Under the pieces are notes generated by a model. That model made no database searches, was not told the origin of the DNA, and worked only from the letters and a program-made list of their open reading frames with translations. From Betaproteobacteria bacterium HGW-Betaproteobacteria-9 (GTDB taxonomy: Bacteria > Pseudomonadota > Gammaproteobacteria > Burkholderiales > Burkholderiaceae_C), in NCBI GenBank assembly GCA_002842215.1, contig PHCC01000003.1:230167-294166 (forward strand): a stretch of DNA of 64,000 nucleotides, read 5' to 3'. Positions within the stretch are counted from its first letter, which is position 1. The number at the start of each line of letters is the position of its first letter. This document shows, in pieces, positions 25,802-33,963 of this stretch. A program made the translations under genes and the position numbers.

Positions 25802-26845
25802 TTACTTATAGCCCACGCGGTCCAGCATCTGCTGCACCTTGGTCATGTTCTTCGCGACCACGCCCAGCGGAATCTGCTCGGCCTTGAAGTTGTCGCCACC
25901 CATGGCCTTGATGGCCGGGTTGTCCACCTTCAGGCCCTTGACGGCTGGGAACTCGTTGTTGCCGTTGGCGAAGTAGTCCTGTGCGAAGGGGCTGGCCAGA
26001 AACTCCATGAAGGCGATGGCGTGGTCCTTGTTCTTGGCGTGTTTGGCCACGGCCGCGCCGGCGATGTTGACGTGGGTGCCGCTGGTGCCCTGGTTGGGGA
26101 AGACCACGCGCACTTTTTCCATCACCGAGCGGTCCTCGGGTTTGCTGGACTTGATCATGCGGGCCACGTAGTAGGTGTTGGTCAGTGCCACACCACATTC
26201 GCCCGAGGCCACGGCCTTGATCTGGTCGGTGTCTCCGCCCTTGGGTGCGCGTGCCATGTTGGCGACCACGCCCTTGAGCCATGCTTCACCCTTGGCATCG
26301 CCCAGGCGTTCGACCACGGTGGCAAACAGCGACAGGTTGTAGGGGTGTGAGCCCGAGCGGGTGCAGACCAGGCCCTTGAGCTTGGGGTCTGCCAGTTGTT
26401 CGTAGGTGGCCACGTCGGCCGCCTTGACGCGCAGCGGGTCGTAAATGATCACGCGGGCGCGGGTCGAAAAACCGGTCCAAGTCACACCGTCCTTCGTGGC
26501 GTCGGCACGCAGGTTGGCGGGAATGGCGGCGTCCAGCTTGGCCGACTTGATGGGCTGGAACAGGCCCTGGCTGTCGGCGGAGGCCATGCGGGCAGCGTCC
26601 ACCAGCAGGATCACGTCGGCGGGCGACGCGGCGCCTTCGGCGCGCAGGCGCGCCACGATGCCGGCATCGTCCGCGTCGACGCGGTTGATCTTGATGCCCG
26701 TGGTCTTGGTGAAGGTGTCGTACATCACCTCGTCGGTCTGGTAGTGGCGGGCCGAATAGAGGTTGAGCACCTTGTCCTGGGCTTGGGCGCCCAAGACTGC
26801 GGAGGTCGCGGCAAGGACAATGCTGAGCTTGATGGTGTTGCGCAT
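25802..26845 (-). CDS. Periplasmic Fe(III)-binding protein (FutA/FbpA type)
   Basis: Substrate-binding component of an iron ABC importer, 347 residues. A Sec signal peptide (MRNTIKLSIVLAATSAVLGA, cleavage near AQAQ-DK) is followed by VLNLYSARHYQTDE, typical of ferric-binding proteins, and by the tyrosine pair in TNTYYVARM that supplies iron ligands. No permease or ATPase gene is next to it, so it is an isolated receptor here. The start at 26845 puts the signal peptide at the N-terminus; the upstream in-frame ATG at 26917 would not. A Fur-box-like site lies about 100 bp upstream. Confidence 0.92.
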   Translation of the reverse strand: MRNTIKLSIVLAATSAVLGAQAQDKVLNLYSARHYQTDEVMYDTFTKTTGIKINRVDADDAGIVARLRAEGAASPADVILLVDAARMASADSQGLFQPIKSAKLDAAIPANLRADATKDGVTWTGFSTRARVIIYDPLRVKAADVATYEQLADPKLKGLVCTRSGSHPYNLSLFATVVERLGDAKGEAWLKGVVANMARAPKGGDTDQIKAVASGECGVALTNTYYVARMIKSSKPEDRSVMEKVRVVFPNQGTSGTHVNIAGAAVAKHAKNKDHAIAFMEFLASPFAQDYFANGNNEFPAVKGLKVDNPAIKAMGGDNFKAEQIPLGVVAKNMTKVQQMLDRVGYK

Positions 26846-26940
26846 GTGGGGGACTTTCTCTGGAGCCAATAACCCCGCATCCGTCTGGAAATCACCAGCG
26901 CTGCGGGCACGATTCATCCGGGTCAGATGCTAACACAAAC

Positions 26941-26960
26941 ACGAATTGTTCTCAATAAAT
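26941..26960 (-). promoter_or_regulatory. Probable Fur box
   Basis: The minus strand reads ATTTATTGAGAACAATTCGT, close to the Fur consensus with its TGAGAA-N-ATT core. It sits upstream of the iron-binding protein gene, whose family is commonly Fur-repressed. Assignment rests on motif and context. Confidence 0.6.
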
Positions 26961-27053
26961 ATCCATTGATCTGGGTCAAACTCCGGTGAGTCTGAGCACC
27001 CCGCGGCGCGGCAGCGCCTGATGGCATCCAGGCCAAAGCCTCAGGTGACGCGC

Positions 27054-27086
27054 ATAAAAAAAGCCCCCGCTTTGCAGCGAGGGCTT
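27054..27086 (-). terminator. Rho-independent terminator, minus strand
   Basis: Stem AAGCCCTCGCT/AGCGGGGGCTT (one mismatch) around a four-base loop, followed on the minus strand by a run of T residues. It lies about 170 bp after the phasin gene and is its likely terminator. Confidence 0.8.
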
Positions 27087-27257
27087 AAGGGGTCCGATGA
27101 AATCGAATTTCGAAAAGGACCCGAGGAGACAACCAGAAAAAACGGATTTGGTGAACCAGCGCCGCCTTCTCAAGTCTGGCGCTAGTCTCCAGTGATTCCG
27201 GTATCAGCGCTTTGACCGAAGTCAAAGCGCTGATCAAAGGCGCGAAACCTTTGCAAT

Positions 27258-27800
27258 TCAGCGCTTCTTGGCAGCGGCCTTGGTGGCGCTGACGGCTTGC
27301 GTGGTGACGGTGTTGAAGTTGGCTTCGGCCATTTCGGTGGCTTGCTTGACAGCCTTCTGCACCGATTCCATGGCGTTGTTGGCGGCAGACACGGCGCTCT
27401 TCATCACGGCCACGGCAGTTTCGGAACCGGCGGGAGCGTTCTTGGAAGCGTTGTCCACGACCGACATGAATTTCTTCTGCGCATCAGCGGCCTGGGCTTC
27501 AGCGGCCTTGCCGAATTCGGCGCCGGTGCCCGAAGCGATGTCGTACAGGTGACGGCTGTAGGCCACGGTCTTCTCGGCCAGGGGCTGCATCAGGCTCGCT
27601 TGCAGGGTCAACAGTTCCTGGGCGTCCTTGACGGACAGCAGGGCTTGCGTGCTGTTGGCGGACTCGCTCAGGGCGGCCTTGGTGGCTTGAACGTTCAGCT
27701 CAAGCAACTTTTCCACGCCTTCGAAGGCTTTCTGGGTCAGACCGAAAATGGTTTCGATGTTGGCTTTTTGTGCGGCGACGATTTGTTCAGCGGTCAGCAT
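27258..27800 (-). CDS. phaP: Phasin, polyhydroxyalkanoate granule protein
   Basis: Coats polyhydroxyalkanoate granules and controls their number and size. The 180-residue protein is helical and alanine-rich with the phasin-family start [20 protein letters not shown] and the [19 protein letters not shown] segment; the C-terminus is Lys/Ala-rich (TKAAAKKR). The ATG at 27800 has AAGGAA upstream; longer in-frame starts would encode unrelated residues. It is a single gene with a strong promoter at 27913-27940. No PHA synthase is present in the window. Confidence 0.95.
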   Translation of the reverse strand: MLTAEQIVAAQKANIETIFGLTQKAFEGVEKLLELNVQATKAALSESANSTQALLSVKDAQELLTLQASLMQPLAEKTVAYSRHLYDIASGTGAEFGKAAEAQAADAQKKFMSVVDNASKNAPAGSETAVAVMKSAVSAANNAMESVQKAVKQATEMAEANFNTVTTQAVSATKAAAKKR

Positions 27801-27888
27801 GGTGAATGTTCCTTGAGGTGGTTTACAGATGTAGTTGAGAGCTGCTCCCGAACTCCGCGCTGTCTCGACGCTGTTGTTTTCGTTCGCT

Positions 27889-27940
27889 TTGCTGCACTGC
27901 AACATAGTTCGAATTATAGGGATAACTCGATCCGATGCAA
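27889..27940 (-). promoter_or_regulatory. phaP promoter with possible PhaR site
   Basis: On the minus strand a -35 TTGCAT (27935-27940), a 16-nt spacer and a perfect -10 TATAAT (27913-27918). Just downstream is TTGCAGTGCAGCAA (27889-27902), whose outer TTGC/GCAA is symmetric and which resembles the TGC/GCA-rich sites bound by PhaR repressors. The promoter is clear; the PhaR site is inference. Confidence 0.65.
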
Positions 27941-28051
27941 GCGGTTTTTGTTGCGTTGCAGCATTCTAGAAGGGGCTTTCTAAAACACGGCCGCCGCGCT
28001 CCGGTTTCAAGTGGCGGACACAATGGCCGCTCCCTTCCAGCGCCCATTCCT

Positions 28052-29053
28052 GTGCACGCTTTCTACGCCGACCACTTCATTCTGCCTTTGCCCAGCGGCC
28101 ACCGCTTTCCCATGGCCAAGTACGGTCGCCTGCGCGAGCGCCTCACGGCCGAGTTGCCGCAAGTGCGCCTGGGACAGGCATTGCCGGCCAGCGATGGCGA
28201 ACTGGCGCTGGTCCATCTGCCGGCGTACATCCAGGCCATCCAGACTGGCACGCTGGACGCCGCGGCACAACGCGAGATCGGTTTCCCCTGGAGTCCGGCG
28301 ATGGCGGAACGGGCGCGGCGCTCGGTGGGTGCCACCATCCAGGCCTGCCGCAACGCGTTGGGCGGCGAGGGGCTGGCGGCGAACCTCGCGGGAGGCACGC
28401 ATCATTCTTATGCCCACAAGGGCAGCGGCTTCTGTGTCTTCAACGACGCCGCGGTTGCGGCCCGGCTGATGCAGGCCGAGCACGCGCGACGCCACCGGGC
28501 CACCGGCCCGCTGCGCGTGGCGATCATCGACCTTGATGTTCACCAGGGCAACGGCACCGCCAGCATCTTTGCGCGCGACGACTCGGTTTTCACGCTCTCG
28601 CTGCACGGTGCCCGCAACTTCCCGTTCCGCAAGGAGCCGAGCGACCTCGACGTGGAATTGCCCGACGGCTGCGGCGACACCGAATACCTGGAAGCGCTGG
28701 AGCGCGCACTGGAAGAGCTGGAGCAGCGCTTCGATCCCGGTCTGGTGATCTACCTGGCCGGTGCCGATCCGCACGAGGGCGACCGGCTCGGGCGTCTGAA
28801 ACTCACGTTCGACGGTCTGGAAGCGCGCGACCGACGCGTGATGGACTGGGCCTGGCAGCGCCGCCTGCCGCTGGCGTTCACCATGGCCGGCGGCTACGGC
28901 ACCGACATGGAGGCCACGGTGCAAATCCAGATGAACACCTACCGCACCGCGCTTGATTACCACCACCGCTGGCAAGGGTTGCCATGGGCCCGGCCGGCTG
29001 ACCGATCAGCGACAAGCCCGGTGCCGGTCCGCTGGCACAATCCCGCGCCATGA
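28052..29053 (+). CDS. Histone deacetylase-family (HDAC-like) amidohydrolase
   Basis: Zinc-dependent deacetylase of the arginase/deacetylase fold, 333 residues, cytoplasmic. The catalytic His pair lies in GGTHHSYAHKG, the zinc ligands in IIDLDVHQGNGT (D-x-H) and in AGADPHEGDRLG, and the transition-state tyrosine in MAGGYGTD. Likely substrates are acetylpolyamines, acetoin-related or acetyl-lysine compounds; the exact one is unknown. The GTG at 28052 is chosen because VHAFYADHFILPLP matches the start of the fold; the frame is open upstream to 27935 but lies in the phasin promoter. It overlaps the thioesterase gene by ATGA. Confidence 0.9.
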   Translation: MHAFYADHFILPLPSGHRFPMAKYGRLRERLTAELPQVRLGQALPASDGELALVHLPAYIQAIQTGTLDAAAQREIGFPWSPAMAERARRSVGATIQACRNALGGEGLAANLAGGTHHSYAHKGSGFCVFNDAAVAARLMQAEHARRHRATGPLRVAIIDLDVHQGNGTASIFARDDSVFTLSLHGARNFPFRKEPSDLDVELPDGCGDTEYLEALERALEELEQRFDPGLVIYLAGADPHEGDRLGRLKLTFDGLEARDRRVMDWAWQRRLPLAFTMAGGYGTDMEATVQIQMNTYRTALDYHHRWQGLPWARPADRSATSPVPVRWHNPAP

Positions 29054-29493
29054 GCACGCCAGCCCTTCGCCCCCAGACCCGCCCGCGCAGCGACTACCGG
29101 GTCTTCCGCACCATCGGCACGCGCTGGATGGACAACGACATCTATGGCCACGTCAACAACGTGGTGTATTACAGCTGGTTCGACACAGCTGTGAACGGCT
29201 GGCTGATCGAGCAGGGCGCGCTGGACATCCATGGTGGCGAGGTCATTGGTCTGGTGATCGAGACACAGTGCAACTACTTTGCCCCACTGGCTTTTCCGCA
29301 GACCGTGCACGCCGGCCTGCGCGTTGCGCATCTGGGCAGTTCCAGTGTGCGCTATGAGGTGGGCCTGTTTGCCGAGGACGGCGAGATGGCAGCTGCCTGC
29401 GGACACTTCGTGCATGTGTACGTGGACCGCAGCACGCGCCGGCCGGTGCCCTTGCCGGCGGCGCTCAAGACGGTGCTTGAGACGATCCTGTGA
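29050..29493 (+). CDS. Acyl-CoA thioesterase, 4HBT hot-dog fold
   Basis: Hydrolyses an acyl-CoA thioester; 147 residues. The 4-hydroxybenzoyl-CoA thioesterase/YbgC motif is present as RWMDNDIYGHVNN followed by YYSWFDTA, with the catalytic aspartate in the first segment. It is translationally coupled to the HDAC-like gene (ATGA at 29050-29053), which suggests joint action on acyl groups, though no pathway can be named. The nitroreductase gene follows 75 bp later but behind its own operator. Confidence 0.92.
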   Translation: MSTPALRPQTRPRSDYRVFRTIGTRWMDNDIYGHVNNVVYYSWFDTAVNGWLIEQGALDIHGGEVIGLVIETQCNYFAPLAFPQTVHAGLRVAHLGSSSVRYEVGLFAEDGEMAAACGHFVHVYVDRSTRRPVPLPAALKTVLETIL

Positions 29494-29522
29494 CGGCGGC
29501 AGCGCGCTGGCGGGGTTCTTGC

Positions 29523-29549
29523 CATAATTGACGTTGACGTAAACGTCAA
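29523..29549 (+). promoter_or_regulatory. Near-palindromic operator next to a -10 box (nitroreductase gene)
   Basis: The 22-mer at 29528-29549 is identical to that at 21639-21660: arms TTGACGTT and AACGTCAA with core GACGTA. A -10-like CATAAT (29523-29528) abuts it on the plus strand, as GATAAT does at the SDR gene. The layout fits repression. Confidence 0.75.
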
Positions 29550-29568
29550 TACAACACGGAGACCCCGC

Positions 29569-30303
29569 ATGAGCTTCAATCCCCCGTCGGCCGGTGCCTT
29601 GACTCCGATCGACGCCCACAGTGTCGACGCCGCCATCACCAGCCGCATGTCGGCCCGCGCCTTCCTGCCCACGCCGGTGCCGCGCGAGACCATCGAACAC
29701 CTGCTTCAGCTGGCCAGCCGCGCGCCCTCGGGCACCAACACCCAGCCCTGGAAGGTGTATGTGCTGCAGGGTGCGAGCCGCGACAGCCTGGTCGAAAAAT
29801 GCTGCGCCGCGCACGACGCCCTGCGCGCCGACCCTTCGCTGGCCGCCGAGTACCGCGAGGAATACGACTACTACCCGGAAAAATGGGTCAGCCCCTACAT
29901 CGACCGCCGGCGCGAGAACGGCTGGGGCCTTTACGGTCTGCTGGGCATCACCAAGGGCGACAAGGACAAGATGCACGCGCAGCACCAGCGCAACTTCCGT
30001 TTCTTTGACGCGCCCGTGGGCCTGATGTTCACGCTCGACCGCGTCATGGGCCGCGGCTCGCTGGTGGACTATGGCATGTTCATGCAGAACCTCATGGTCG
30101 CCGCGCGCGGCCACGGTCTGCACACCTGCCCGCAGGCGGCCTGGAACGGCTTTGCGAAGATCATCCTGCCGCACATCGGCGCGGGCGAGAACGAAATGCT
30201 GGTCTGCGGCATGTCGCTCGGCTACGCCGACCCGTCCGATCCGGTCAACGGTTTCATCACGCCGCGCGAACCGGTCGAGAGCTTCACGCACTGGTTGGAA
30301 TAA
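29569..30303 (+). CDS. FMN-dependent nitroreductase-family protein
   Basis: Flavin oxidoreductase of the nitroreductase fold, 244 residues. The N-terminal FMN-binding segment SRMSARAFLPTPVPRE and the SRAPSGTNTQPWK motif are clear, and the C-terminal half has the GMSLGYADP motif of the family. Members reduce nitroaromatics, quinones or enoate-like substrates with NAD(P)H; the physiological substrate is unknown. The upstream operator, shared with an acyl-CoA dehydrogenase-type SDR gene, suggests induction with acyl-CoA or branched-chain catabolism and not with xenobiotics. Single gene, ending near an extragenic repeat. Confidence 0.93.
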   Translation: MSFNPPSAGALTPIDAHSVDAAITSRMSARAFLPTPVPRETIEHLLQLASRAPSGTNTQPWKVYVLQGASRDSLVEKCCAAHDALRADPSLAAEYREEYDYYPEKWVSPYIDRRRENGWGLYGLLGITKGDKDKMHAQHQRNFRFFDAPVGLMFTLDRVMGRGSLVDYGMFMQNLMVAARGHGLHTCPQAAWNGFAKIILPHIGAGENEMLVCGMSLGYADPSDPVNGFITPREPVESFTHWLE

Positions 30304-30360
30304 CACTCCCCCGCGCCGCTTCGCGTCACCCCCGAGGGGGCTGAGGACCGCAGCTCCGAG
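30304..30360 (-). repeat. Dispersed extragenic palindromic repeat, copy 4 (partial)
   Basis: Inverse-orientation partial copy of the family at 20778 and 25723: CTCCCCCGCGCCGCTTCGCG, then CACCCCCGAGGGGG. It starts directly after the nitroreductase stop codon. Confidence 0.6.
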
Positions 30361-30440
30361 CCCGCCTGCGCACGCTTGGACGGGACGAAGAGTCAGCGGC
30401 TCTGACGCTGACGCGGCCTGCAAGACCCACTGGCCGCCTG

Positions 30441-30477
30441 GCAAAGCCAGCCCGGCGGTGGCCTGGGCTGGCTTTGC
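30441..30477. terminator. GC-rich hairpin between convergent genes
   Basis: A perfect 13-bp stem GCAAAGCCAGCCC/GGGCTGGCTTTGC with an 11-nt loop. A run of six T residues follows after about 13 bp on the plus strand. It may act as a terminator for the nitroreductase gene or for the convergent gene. Confidence 0.5.
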
Positions 30478-30501
30478 TTCTGGCGCCGGGTTTTTTGAGA
30501 C

Positions 30502-31308
30502 TCAGTAGGGATCTGGGGCAAAGCCCGGGCGCGCGCCAGGGAAGGCGCGCGGACGGTAGTCGGGCGCCGGGCGCTGATGAGCAGGAATGACACCCATCGC
30601 GATCAGGTTGGCGCGGCTGTTGTAGCGGATGCGAACGATCTCATCGGGCCGTGTGCCGCGGCGCTCAAACTCGGTCTGGCCCACGCGGTCGCGTTCGCGG
30701 TCCCCGTGGCCCGTGCCCAGCTGCGGGCCGGCGGCCGAAGGCCCGTCGCTGCGGTGCGATTTGCCCTGGAAGGGCTCTTCGCCCTGCGGCACCGGCGCGC
30801 TGCGCCCGTAGATCTCCGCTTCCGGTGCCCGGTAGCCGGGCCGTTCGCGGAACACCGCCACGCCGATCACACCGACATCGTCCGGGCGACCGGTGCGTGC
30901 GGCGTAGGAGCGCGACAGGCGGGTGAACTCGAAGGCCGCGATCTCGCGGCGGCTTTTGCGCCAGCCGCTCACGTCGTAGCGTTGCCCCGGCGTCAGCACG
31001 TAGCCGGCCTGGTCAAAGGCGGCGGTTTCGCCGGTGATGACGTTCACGCCGTCCACCGACACCACGTTGAGCAGGCGTCTGCGCGAGCGGTTGTACAGCT
31101 CCACGGCGTAGCGCGCGCCCGGTTCTCCCGCGATCCAGAGTTCACCTTGGTGGCGGTAGAAGGGCAGGATCTCACCGTTGTCGCGGTTGATGATGCGCAC
31201 GTCGGCCAGCCGGTCCAGGGCCATGGCGGGCAGCGCCGTCAGCAAGGCCGTGCCGGCGATGGCGCCCAGCGCCATGCGGCGGGTGAGGGTGGTGGTGTTG
31301 GGGTTCAT
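30502..31308 (-). CDS. Exported protein of unknown function, paralogue A
   Basis: I do not recognise a named family. The 268-residue protein has a twin-arginine-like N-terminus (TRRMALGAIAGTALLTALPA) and signal cleavage near AMA-LD. The mature part has a conserved domain (about residues 30-150: DVRIINRDNGEILPFYRHQG, YAVELYNRSRRRLLNVVSVD, GRPDDVGVIGVAVFRE), a low-complexity middle and a conserved tail (TGHGDRERDRVGQTEFERR ... RYNSRANLIAMGV). The same blocks recur in the gene at 34591-35496, which sits in a sigma-factor operon. The conserved tail suggests a functional C-terminal unit. It is probably periplasmic or surface-located. Single gene here. Confidence 0.85.
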   Translation of the reverse strand: MNPNTTTLTRRMALGAIAGTALLTALPAMALDRLADVRIINRDNGEILPFYRHQGELWIAGEPGARYAVELYNRSRRRLLNVVSVDGVNVITGETAAFDQAGYVLTPGQRYDVSGWRKSRREIAAFEFTRLSRSYAARTGRPDDVGVIGVAVFRERPGYRAPEAEIYGRSAPVPQGEEPFQGKSHRSDGPSAAGPQLGTGHGDRERDRVGQTEFERRGTRPDEIVRIRYNSRANLIAMGVIPAHQRPAPDYRPRAFPGARPGFAPDPY

Positions 31309-31498
31309 GGAGGCTCTCCTGATGCCAGGGGTGGAAGGGAGCCTGCAGTACAAACGGCGCGCGTAAACGCTGATCGTGCTTCATGAAAAGCTTGTGTAAA
31401 TCCGTGTTGCCAATGGTGCAACGCGCGGGCGCAGCGGCGGGTCGCACCAAGGCTGGAATAATCGCCACTTCCCTTTTCACCCACAGCAAGGACATTCC

Positions 31499-31846
31499 AT
31501 GATCACCACCCCCAGCGGCCTGCAATACGAAGACACCGTGATCGGCAACGGCGAAGTCGCCCAGACCGGTCGCCCGGTGCAGGTGCACTACACCGGCTGG
31601 CTCTACAACGACGGTGTGCAGGGCGCCAAGTTCGACTCCAGCAAGGACCGCGGCCAGCCCTTCGAATTCCCGCTCGGCGCCGGCCACGTCATCAAGGGTT
31701 GGGACGAGGGCGTGCAGGGCATGGCCGTGGGCGGCACGCGTCGCCTGGTCATCCCGGCCGCGCTGGGCTACGGCGCGCGCGGCGCCGGCGGCGTGATCCC
31801 GCCGAACGCGACTCTGCTTTTTGAAGTCGATCTCCTCGCGGTTTAA
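31499..31846 (+). CDS. FKBP-type peptidyl-prolyl isomerase
   Basis: Catalyses proline cis-trans isomerisation during folding; a 115-residue single FKBP domain without signal peptide, so cytoplasmic. The active-site features are present: VHYTGWLYNDG, KFDSSKDRGQPFEFPLGAGHVIKGW split over the pocket, GGTRRLVIPAALGYG and IPPNATLLFEVDLL at the end. The length is that of the minimal domain. An extragenic repeat follows the stop codon directly. Confidence 0.96.
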   Translation: MITTPSGLQYEDTVIGNGEVAQTGRPVQVHYTGWLYNDGVQGAKFDSSKDRGQPFEFPLGAGHVIKGWDEGVQGMAVGGTRRLVIPAALGYGARGAGGVIPPNATLLFEVDLLAV

Positions 31847-31848
31847 GG

Positions 31849-31915
31849 CTCCCCCCTGCGCCGCTTCGCGGCTTCCCCCCAGGGGGACCACGCCCTTGGA
31901 ACGGCGGAGCCGGAT
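31849..31915 (-). repeat. Dispersed extragenic palindromic repeat, copy 3
   Basis: Inverse copy of the family: CTCCCCCCTGCGCCGCTTCG, CGGCTTCCCCCCAGGGGGAC, then GGCGGAGCCGGATCC. It starts just after the FKBP stop codon. Confidence 0.72.
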
Positions 31916-31995
31916 CCTCGGCGTGTGCTGGGTGGCTCCCCTTCGCGCCCCGCCTCATTGCTTTGAGGGTGCGCGTGTTTTCATTGAAAGCCGAC

Positions 31996-32985
31996 ATGAA
32001 CCAACGTCCTGCCATCCTGATCGCGCGCGCCGTGTTTCCCGAGGTGGTGGCGCGCCTGCGCGAGCACTTCGAGGTTGAGACCAACGAGCTGGACGCGCCG
32101 TTCACGCCCGCTCAACTGATCGAACGGCTGCAGGGCAAGCTGGGTGTGCTCACCACCGGCAGCGAACGCATCGACGCGGCGCTGCTGGCGGCCTGCCCGC
32201 AGCTCAAGGTGGTTTGCAACATCGCGGTGGGCTACAACAATTTTGACGTGCCGGCCATGACGGCGGCCGGTGTGCTCGCGACCAACACGCCCGACGTGCT
32301 GACCGAAACCACGGCCGACTTCGGTTTTGCCCTGCTCATGGCCACGGCCCGGCGCATCACCGAGAGCGAACATTTCCTGCGCGCCGGCCAGTGGAACCGC
32401 TGGGAGCTGGACCTGTTTGCCGGCGCCGAGGTGCACGGCAGCACGCTGGGCATCCTGGGCATGGGCCGCATCGGCCAAGCCATTGCCCGGCGCGGCGCGC
32501 ACGGCTTTGGCATGAACGTGATCTACCACAACCGCTCCCGGCTCGACGCCGAGAGCGAAGCCGCCTGCCGGGCCCGCTACGTCAGCAAGGCCGAGCTGCT
32601 GCAGCAGGCCGACCACCTGGTGCTGGTGTTGCCCTACAGCGCCGAATCGCACCACGCCATCGGTGCCGCCGAGCTCGCGCAGATGAAGCATACGGCTACG
32701 CTGGTCAACATCGCGCGCGGCGGCATCGTGGACGACGCGGCGCTGGCCGTGGCACTGCGCGAGAAGCGCATCGCGGCCGCGGGGCTGGACGTGTTCGAAG
32801 GCGAGCCCTGCGTGCACCCCGGCCTGCTCGACGTGCCCAACGTGGTGCTAACGCCGCACATCGCCAGCGCCACGCTCAAGACGCGGCGCGCCATGGCCGA
32901 CTTGGCCGCCGACAACCTCATCGCCTACCTGACCCGGGGTGAGGCGCTGACGCCGTTGAACGCCGGTTTGCCGAACCCGCGCTGA
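31996..32985 (+). CDS. D-2-hydroxyacid dehydrogenase (glyoxylate/hydroxypyruvate reductase type)
   Basis: NAD(P)H-dependent reduction of 2-oxo acids such as glyoxylate or hydroxypyruvate; 329 residues, cytoplasmic dimer in the family. The nucleotide-binding GILGMGRIGQAIA, the substrate-binding arginine in NIARGGIVDD, the catalytic pair's glutamate in LDVFEGEP and the histidine in LTPHIASAT are all in place. The GhrB-like NIAVGYNNFDV segment is present. The ATG at 31996 begins MNQRPAILIARAVF; a start at 31963 is less likely. Single gene, converging with the ankyrin-protein gene 12 bp away. Confidence 0.95.
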   Translation: MNQRPAILIARAVFPEVVARLREHFEVETNELDAPFTPAQLIERLQGKLGVLTTGSERIDAALLAACPQLKVVCNIAVGYNNFDVPAMTAAGVLATNTPDVLTETTADFGFALLMATARRITESEHFLRAGQWNRWELDLFAGAEVHGSTLGILGMGRIGQAIARRGAHGFGMNVIYHNRSRLDAESEAACRARYVSKAELLQQADHLVLVLPYSAESHHAIGAAELAQMKHTATLVNIARGGIVDDAALAVALREKRIAAAGLDVFEGEPCVHPGLLDVPNVVLTPHIASATLKTRRAMADLAADNLIAYLTRGEALTPLNAGLPNPR

Positions 32986-32997
32986 AAGCCGTCGGGT

Positions 32998-33963
32998 CTA
33001 ACGCAGCAGTGGCAGCACCGCAGTCTGCCCGGTCTGCGTGGCGTGGTCGGTGGCGCTCAGACCCTCCCTGTCGCGCAGCGCAGGATCGGCACCCGCATCC
33101 AGCAACAACCGGATCAACACCGCGTCGCCGCGCTGCGCCGCGAGCATGAGGGCCGAGCGTCCTGTGGCATCGCGGGTGTTCACATCGGTGCCCGCGGCGA
33201 GCAGGCGGTGCACGGCATCAGGATCCCCCTGCGCGGTGGCCGCGAGCAGGGGCGGCAGGGCGGCTGCTGATCGAGCGCGGTCGGTCGCAGGCGCTTCCCG
33301 GCGCAGCGCTGCTGCGTTGCGGGCGGGTTCCCGAGCAGCGGTTGCCGCGGCTGGCGCTGCAGGTGCACCGGCCATCGAAGCGCCTGCCGAGTCAGCTGCC
33401 ATGGGTGCTGGCGCCGGCCTGGCAGCGGGCGCCGACGGTCGCTGCGGTGCCGTTGGCCGGACCTTGGCGGGTGCCGGCGTGGCTGCGGCCGGGGCTTTCC
33501 GGGCGGCATCGGGAACGGGCGGTGGCGCGGGCAGGGTTTTCAGCGCTGGGGCTGCGCCCGCCTCGCGGCTGTCCGTCGGGCCTGCAGCTGCTTCACCGTC
33601 TGTCGCATCGGCGGGCGCTGGTCTTGTGGCCGCCGGCGCTGGAGGTGCGCCGAAGGCGGCCTCGCGCTCCTCGGGCGACCCGCGGTCGAACTGCAGCACG
33701 AGCAGACCCACGAGGCCGAGCACGGCCAGGCTGCCCAGGGCGCGCAGGGTCCACGAAGGGTCGTTGCTGGCGGCTGCGCGGGCATGGGTCGGGCCTTTGT
33801 CTTTCTGTGCGGCGGCCACGCTGCGCGCATGGGCCAGCACGGCCTCGCGCAGCGCGGGGCCCGGGCGCGCGTCGTCGAGGACGTTGGCTTCGTGGTAGCG
33901 ACGCAGCAGCCGGTCATCGCCGCCGTCGTCGGGTCCGCTGGGCGGTGGGGGAAGTCGGTTCAT
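32998..33963 (-). CDS. Membrane protein with periplasmic ankyrin repeats, putative anti-sigma factor
   Basis: A 321-residue protein whose start overlaps the ECF sigma-factor stop by ATGA (33960-33963), the usual place for an anti-sigma factor. A hydrophilic N-terminal region (about 1-70, with LLRRYHEANVLDDARPG) is followed by one transmembrane helix (about 74-92, LGSLAVLGLVGLLVLQF), a long Ala/Pro-rich linker, and two to three C-terminal ankyrin repeats (DAVHRLLAAGTDVNTRDATG, DAVLIRLLLDAGADPALRD). With one membrane span the ankyrin part should be periplasmic. No zinc-binding anti-sigma motif (HxxxCxxC) is visible. The anti-sigma role is inferred from position and topology only. Confidence 0.82.
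   Translation of the reverse strand: MNRLPPPPSGPDDGGDDRLLRRYHEANVLDDARPGPALREAVLAHARSVAAAQKDKGPTHARAAASNDPSWTLRALGSLAVLGLVGLLVLQFDRGSPEEREAAFGAPPAPAATRPAPADATDGEAAAGPTDSREAGAAPALKTLPAPPPVPDAARKAPAAATPAPAKVRPTAPQRPSAPAARPAPAPMAADSAGASMAGAPAAPAAATAAREPARNAAALRREAPATDRARSAAALPPLLAATAQGDPDAVHRLLAAGTDVNTRDATGRSALMLAAQRGDAVLIRLLLDAGADPALRDREGLSATDHATQTGQTAVLPLLR

Noticed and set aside
26976..27250. Small frame between the iron-binding protein and phasin genes
   Set aside because: It runs through the phasin terminator and has no start site or coding bias.
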